64,000 bases of DNA from Hirsutella rhossiliensis. Taxonomy: Eukaryota; Ascomycota; Sordariomycetes; Hypocreales; Ophiocordycipitaceae. A program made the position numbers and the translations under genes. The notes beneath the pieces were generated by a model. It searched no databases. It was given only the letters and a program-made list of their open reading frames with translations, and was not told where the DNA came from. The DNA is taken from the NCBI RefSeq assembly GCF_020360975.1, contig NW_025408667.1, positions 8,742,001-8,806,000 on the forward strand, in the 5' to 3' direction. Every line of letters begins with the position of its first letter. Position 1 is the first letter of the stretch. This document shows, piece after piece, positions 59,243 to 64,000 of the stretch.

Positions 59243-59728
59243 TCTCGCGAAGAGAGATACGAGAAATATATATAAAATACATAAAGGTAAAATTAGAAGT
59301 AAGGGGTCGGATAGGTAGGGCAGAGAGATTTAATTCTTACGGGAGTAGTAATAAAGGTAGGGGAGTGATTATTATATTGCCTTAATTATCCTTCTTTCCT
59401 TTATCTAACGCCCCTCTTTATACCCGTCTAGTATCTCGATTAATAAAGAAGATCCTACTTAAAGAAGCTACTAATATCCTTTTAACTACTAAGCTTTTTA
59501 CTAGTTTTTCCCCTCCTTTCTAGCCGTTGCTAGTATATCCGTCTTATCTCTCGCTACCTCTATAAGAAGCTATCGCTACTTCTACTTCCCCTTATACCCC
59601 TACCCTCCTTTCTATACCTCTTTTTAGCTCCTTCTTCCTTCTTCTATACCGGGTGTTTTTAGCTTCCTTAATCCCTTATACTAAGGGATATCTCTAAGAA
59701 CTACGAAATTAGGCTATGCTTCGCAACA
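59243..59728 (-). repeat. 3' LTR of Copia E
   Basis: This is a 486-bp family 1 LTR, TCTCGCG to CGCAACA, interrupting Gypsy-2. Confidence 0.88.
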
Positions 59729-59999
59729 CACCCCCTTAGCTATAGCCTGCCCCTTAAGGGCATAGCTAATATAGCTTTAGGCTAGTAAGTATATAGAGGA
59801 GGTTCTTAGCTCTATACTTCTCCCTTTACTCGAGGAAAGCAAGGGCCCTTTTAGGTCCCTAGGCTCTTTTAGACCTACTTAAGGAAAAGGGGCCTAAAGA
59901 GGGGAAAGTCCTATAAGAAAGGGGGCCTTCTTAGAAGGGAAAAACCTAATTAAATAGGGGGCCCTCTAAAGGGAAAAACCTCTTCCTTTTCTTTAGCTA

Positions 60000-62900
60000 T
60001 AGACGTTACCTTCTCGTATATATTATTAGCTCCTCTCGTAGACTCTTAAGGCGGGCCTCTAAGGATAGCTTCTCTCGAACGTCTTCTAGCCCTATTTACT
60101 ATAAAAAGATAGCTAGCTTTTACTTTAGTAGGGGCTTTATAAGACCGTCGGCTTTTATTAATGCTATTAAAACCTAATAGACGGAAATAAGTCCCCTTTA
60201 GACCTCTTAGCGTAACTAATACTAGTAGATATCGATATACTATAGCCGGGTCGATAGCTTACTATTTTCCTCCGTAAGAATCTATATAGTCTGCGTATTA
60301 TCGTATTCTATAGCTAACGGGGACGGAATTTATAGTCGTAACGATATTAGTAGCCGGCTAAGGAAAATCGCTTCTTTTAACGCTTCTAAAAGAGCTAGTA
60401 GCTCTGCCTCCGTACTAGAAGTTATAACGGTAGCCTACTTCGAAGCTCTCTAAGCAATAGTTCCTCTAAAAAGGGATATAATATACCCCTATAAGCTCTT
60501 TCTATCTAAGGAATTATCTATAAAGGACGAATCGCTCGAATAAAGGAAGATTTCGGTAGCTAATTTCTTCCTTTCCTACCTACCTAGGCGTAGACTATAT
60601 AATCTCGTTAAATAGAGATAAAGGATTGCTCTATCTACTACTTCTTAATGCCTAGGGCTAGGATTCTAGTTATGCCTAGCTAGCTAGGAGACCGTAAAAG
60701 AGATATCCGGTCTAGTAGAAATAGCTAAAAAAAGCAGAGAGCCTACCTTTTACTAATATTAGTATTTCTCTTACTCCCTAGCTTAAAAGGACGGATTAGG
60801 TAAAAGCTCTTCGTTTAATATAGGCGTAGAGGGAAGCTTCTTATCGAGGGAATTAAGGAGGAATTTATAAGCGACCTTATCGATATAGGCGTCCTAGGTA
60901 AGCTAGATAGTCTATTAGGACCTATTCTAAAGGATTCGTATCCCTAGGAACCACTTTAGCTCCCCTAGCTTAGTTATATTATACCTTTATTATAGGCCTC
61001 GTATAGCCTCCCTTATAGTAGCTTCTTCCTTTTTCGGGTACGCCTAGATAATATCGTTAATATAGAAGAAGACCGTGATTTTACCCTTCTATATTATACA
61101 CGGTTCCTAAGGGACTTTCGTAAAGCCTAGGGCTTCGAGGGAACCTATTAAATGCTATTACTAAAGAAGGGGTAATCTTTATAGTCCGTATAAAGCTTTC
61201 CTAAGCCGTAGAACCTTTCCTAGCTATTAGAAGCCTAGTAGAAGGCATATATAGATAACTTCTTCTTCTTCCTTAAGTAAGCAGTTAATAAAGGCGTTAA
61301 CTATATCTATCTATTTAAGTTCGAGGTCGAATTCTACTACTATAGCTATAAGGGTCCGAAAAGACATCCCTACTAGGGTGGTTGCCCTAGTAGGTAGATC
61401 CCCTTTTTCCTATTAATTCCTATAGATAACTAGCCGGGCTTTATACTTTTAAAGGAAGCCGTGTTTATTAGTCTTATAGATAAAGACCTACTTATAGCTA
61501 AGGACCTGTTTTCCTCTTACTTTTTCCTTAAGGACCTCTTCGAAAGACCCTATTTCTTCGTATAAGGCTAGGTAGTCTTTTTAGGCCTAGAAAAACTAGT
61601 CTCTAAAGGGGTGTTTTTCTAGCTGCTTCTAGTTTACTAGTAGGTCCGGGAGGTCTCTTTTATATACCTTCCTTGCTAATAACTATAGCTTAAAGAGCCG
61701 GCCTACTATAAACGCTCCGTAGGAACCGTCTTCTATTAGCGTTAGATAAAAGTCGGAAAAACGATCGAAATAGGGGAGTAGTTAGTCTTCTTTAGTATCC
61801 GTATCGGGCCCTATACCTTCCTTTGCTTCTTAAAGCAGGGATATAAAGGCAGCTAGGTAATCCTTTAAGAGAGGTGCCTTTCCTTCCCCCTTAGGGGTCG
61901 AGACAGGAAGACTAATAAAGAAAGCTGCTTCTAGATCTTCCTCTTATTCCGTAAGAGGAGGCGTAGGGAGGTAGGCGTATTCTAGCTCTACCGCTTTCCT
62001 ATAGTCTCCTTCTTCGTTTAGATTATTTAATCTAGCAGCTTCCTCTTCTTTTTCTTTAAAGTCGGCGTTATCCTTAACTACTTCGACGTTAGTTTCTTCT
62101 TCCGTTTCTTTATCTAGGACCTCTTTTTAAGACTATTAGGAAGGGGGGATTTAAATCTTCTAAATTAGCTAACGTTAAGAGAGTAAGAGGGGCTATTATT
62201 CCCTCTTTCTATCGAAGAAGCTAGATTCATCGAAAATTATATCCCTAGTCGAAATAACCTTCCGTAAAAGAGGAATCTAGATCTAGAAGATATTCGTAGA
62301 ATTATACCTAACGAGGTAACTAATAAAGGCTCTTAGATTAAGCTTTCTTTTCTTCTTCCTTTTTAGCTATATATCGGTAGTTATTACGTATGCCTTATAG
62401 CCGTAGGCACGAAGGTAGGCTAGCGAGGCCCTCTTCTTCGTAAAGAGCTTAAGGGGGGATTTCTAGTCTATTCCTTAGGTAGTCCCTCTAAGGGTCCGGT
62501 TCTAAAAGTAATAGGCGGTCTTAACGACTTCCCTCTAAAGGTCGTATAGAAGCCTTATAGTAAGTCTTATTATACGGGCCCTTTCTATTATAGCACCCCC
62601 TAATCTTTCTACCCCTCTATTCTAGGCCTAGGTATTCGGTGCTAACGGGAGGGGTAAAATGCCCCTTTTTCGAAGCTAATTTAAGATATCCTTCGTAAAT
62701 AGCTCCCCTTTAGACCGTATCTTCTTTACCTCGTAGCTAAAGTAGGATTTTATCTAGTTAATAAAGTCCTAGAGGGCAAACTAGTTATACTTAATTAGGT
62801 AGGTCCGTAAGAAATAAGGGAAAACTATCCTTAAAAAGGCGTCTATAAAAAACATTACCCTAACGAAGCTTTCTTAATCCCTAGAGACATTGGTCTAGTC

Positions 62901-64000
62901 GACCTAAATTTCCTTATATAGCTGGTCCGGCCGTAAAGGCGTTCGTCTAGAAATTCGTCTCTTAGTCTTCCCTTAGCCGTAGTATTCGTATTCGACGGTC
63001 TTTAGGCCCCTTATTCGTACGCCCTATTATTAGCCTAGCTTATATAAAGCTAGGGGGCCCGGGTAACTAAGTCGTGCGTGCTAAAGAATGCCGTCTCCTT
63101 AGGCTGCTAGAAGAGGGTCCTTTATAGTAGACCTATTCCTCCTAGTAGGGAAAGCTAACTTCTTAAGAGATTCCTTCCTAAGGATAGGTTGGAATTCGAG
63201 AATAAATTAACCGAATTTCTCCTCGATAAGCCTAATAGTTTAATTCTTCTAGACTAGCCTTATAGGCTTAGACGTCGTATCCTAGAAGATTCCTTCCTTT
63301 CGAAGAAGGCGGAAGGAAATTAGGCTTATTAAAAATCGAGGGTAAAAAGCTACCCTTTTTTATCGAAGAATTTATATAGATCCGTTAGGTAATTTTATCG
63401 TAAAATTCACCCTTCCGTATCCCTCTATCTATATAGTTATTTCCCTAGTAATAAGGTATTCCTTTCGTGCCTTTTTAAAGGACCGGAATCGTAAGAGTAT
63501 ATTATAGATATTAAGGGAAGTACTAGAGTTAAGGATAGCTAATTTTCGAAGGGGATAATTAGAGGGCTCTAACGGTTGGTTTTAGCCTTATTAATCTATA
63601 GGGAAGACGAAGACCGGATTTACTATACCAACGATTTTTCCTCGAATTTACGGCTCGAATAAGGGTAGCGGCGTTAGTTACTATTTCTTAGTAACCTAAA
63701 TCTCGTCTATCTTATTCTATAACGAGGGGTCCTCCTTAAGAGACTATTATATTATTTCTCGTAGCCTCTTTAAAGGGTTAATTCCTTTAGGTCGGTTTTC
63801 CTAGAAGACCTACTAGTAGTCTTCTAGCCGATAGGGCTTTTTATATACTTAGTAGGTAGGTCGATTCCTTCTCGTTTATTTCTTCGAGGAATCCTCGTCC
63901 CGGTCTAGAAGGTCTACTTAAAAACCCCCCCCTTTTACCCCTTATTGCTGATTTTAATAAAGAGGTTCGATTTCGACTAGTTCCCTTATTTTTCGACTAA
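60000..64000 (-). pseudogene. Copia E pol, RIP-mutated, partial
   Basis: RNase H, reverse transcriptase, integrase, protease and knuckle are all recognisable by comparison with Copia B but interrupted by RIP stops. The reverse transcriptase active site has lost one Asp. Confidence 0.8.

Larger units (their letters stand above)
59243..64000 (-). mobile_element. Copia E: family 1 element, RIP-mutated, running off the window
   Basis: The 3' LTR is 59243-59728 (486 bp), preceded by TTAAT as the probable duplication. The interior follows in the minus direction: RNase H (from about 60000), reverse transcriptase with VFFYIND at 61053-61073 (YVDD to YIND by RIP), integrase (about 62250-63080), protease (about 63540) and knuckle (about 63830). 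The window ends near the knuckle/gag border, corresponding to about 46373 in Copia C. Gag and the 5' LTR lie outside. Damage is greater than in B and similar to or above C. Confidence 0.9.

Overview
The window looks like a repeat-dense block from the nuclear genome of a filamentous ascomycete (Pezizomycotina). The evidence is Ty1/Copia and Ty3/Gypsy retrotransposons, pogo/Fot1-type DNA transposons with TA target duplications, short spliceosomal introns, a fungus-specific UstYa-family gene, and extreme repeat-induced point mutation (RIP). In the mutated parts CA and TG dinucleotides are almost gone and TA is in excess, while CG survives. I cannot name the species.

Layout, left to right. 1-4388: RIP-mutated Copia gag/protease DNA (family 1, minus strand), with a small non-autonomous LTR element (1519-3391) inside it and a tRNA-like sequence at its left edge, followed by a piece of a Gypsy element. 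4389-10556: an un-mutated Copia element (family 2, minus strand) with near-identical LTRs but broken reading frames, inserted into the Gypsy piece. 10562-14262: the rest of that Gypsy piece, a solo family 1 LTR, and a RIP-mutated plus-strand Copia of a third family. 14466-16650: a pogo/Fot1 transposon with perfect inverted ends. 16651-21500: the only low-repeat island. It carries two host-type genes on the minus strand: a secreted protein with an internal duplication (17116-18014) and an apparently intact five-exon UstYa-family gene (20069-21155). 21629-23560: a LINE remnant, a RIP-mutated pogo transposase and a fragment of a cysteine-rich gene. 23561-64000: nested retrotransposons.

The nest can be read from target-site duplications. 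Copia A (plus strand, from 24493) is split by a chromodomain Gypsy (25814-41533, TSD CTTTA) and again by Copia C (41590-47928, TSD GCTGC). The Gypsy is split by Copia B (30819-38700, TSD ATTAT), which is itself split by a second pogo element (35553-37166, TSD TA). Copia A ends in a truncated LTR at about 52815, where a second Gypsy begins. That Gypsy is interrupted at 59243 by Copia E, which runs off the window.

RIP damage follows insertion order: it is strongest in Copia A, the Gypsies and Copia F, intermediate in C and E, light in B, and absent from Copia H, the two complete pogo elements and the solo LTR at 24005-24490. No retroelement here appears to encode an intact polyprotein. The gene-level points of interest are the UstYa gene, the neighbouring two-repeat secreted protein, and the uninterrupted unknown frame in the small LTR element.
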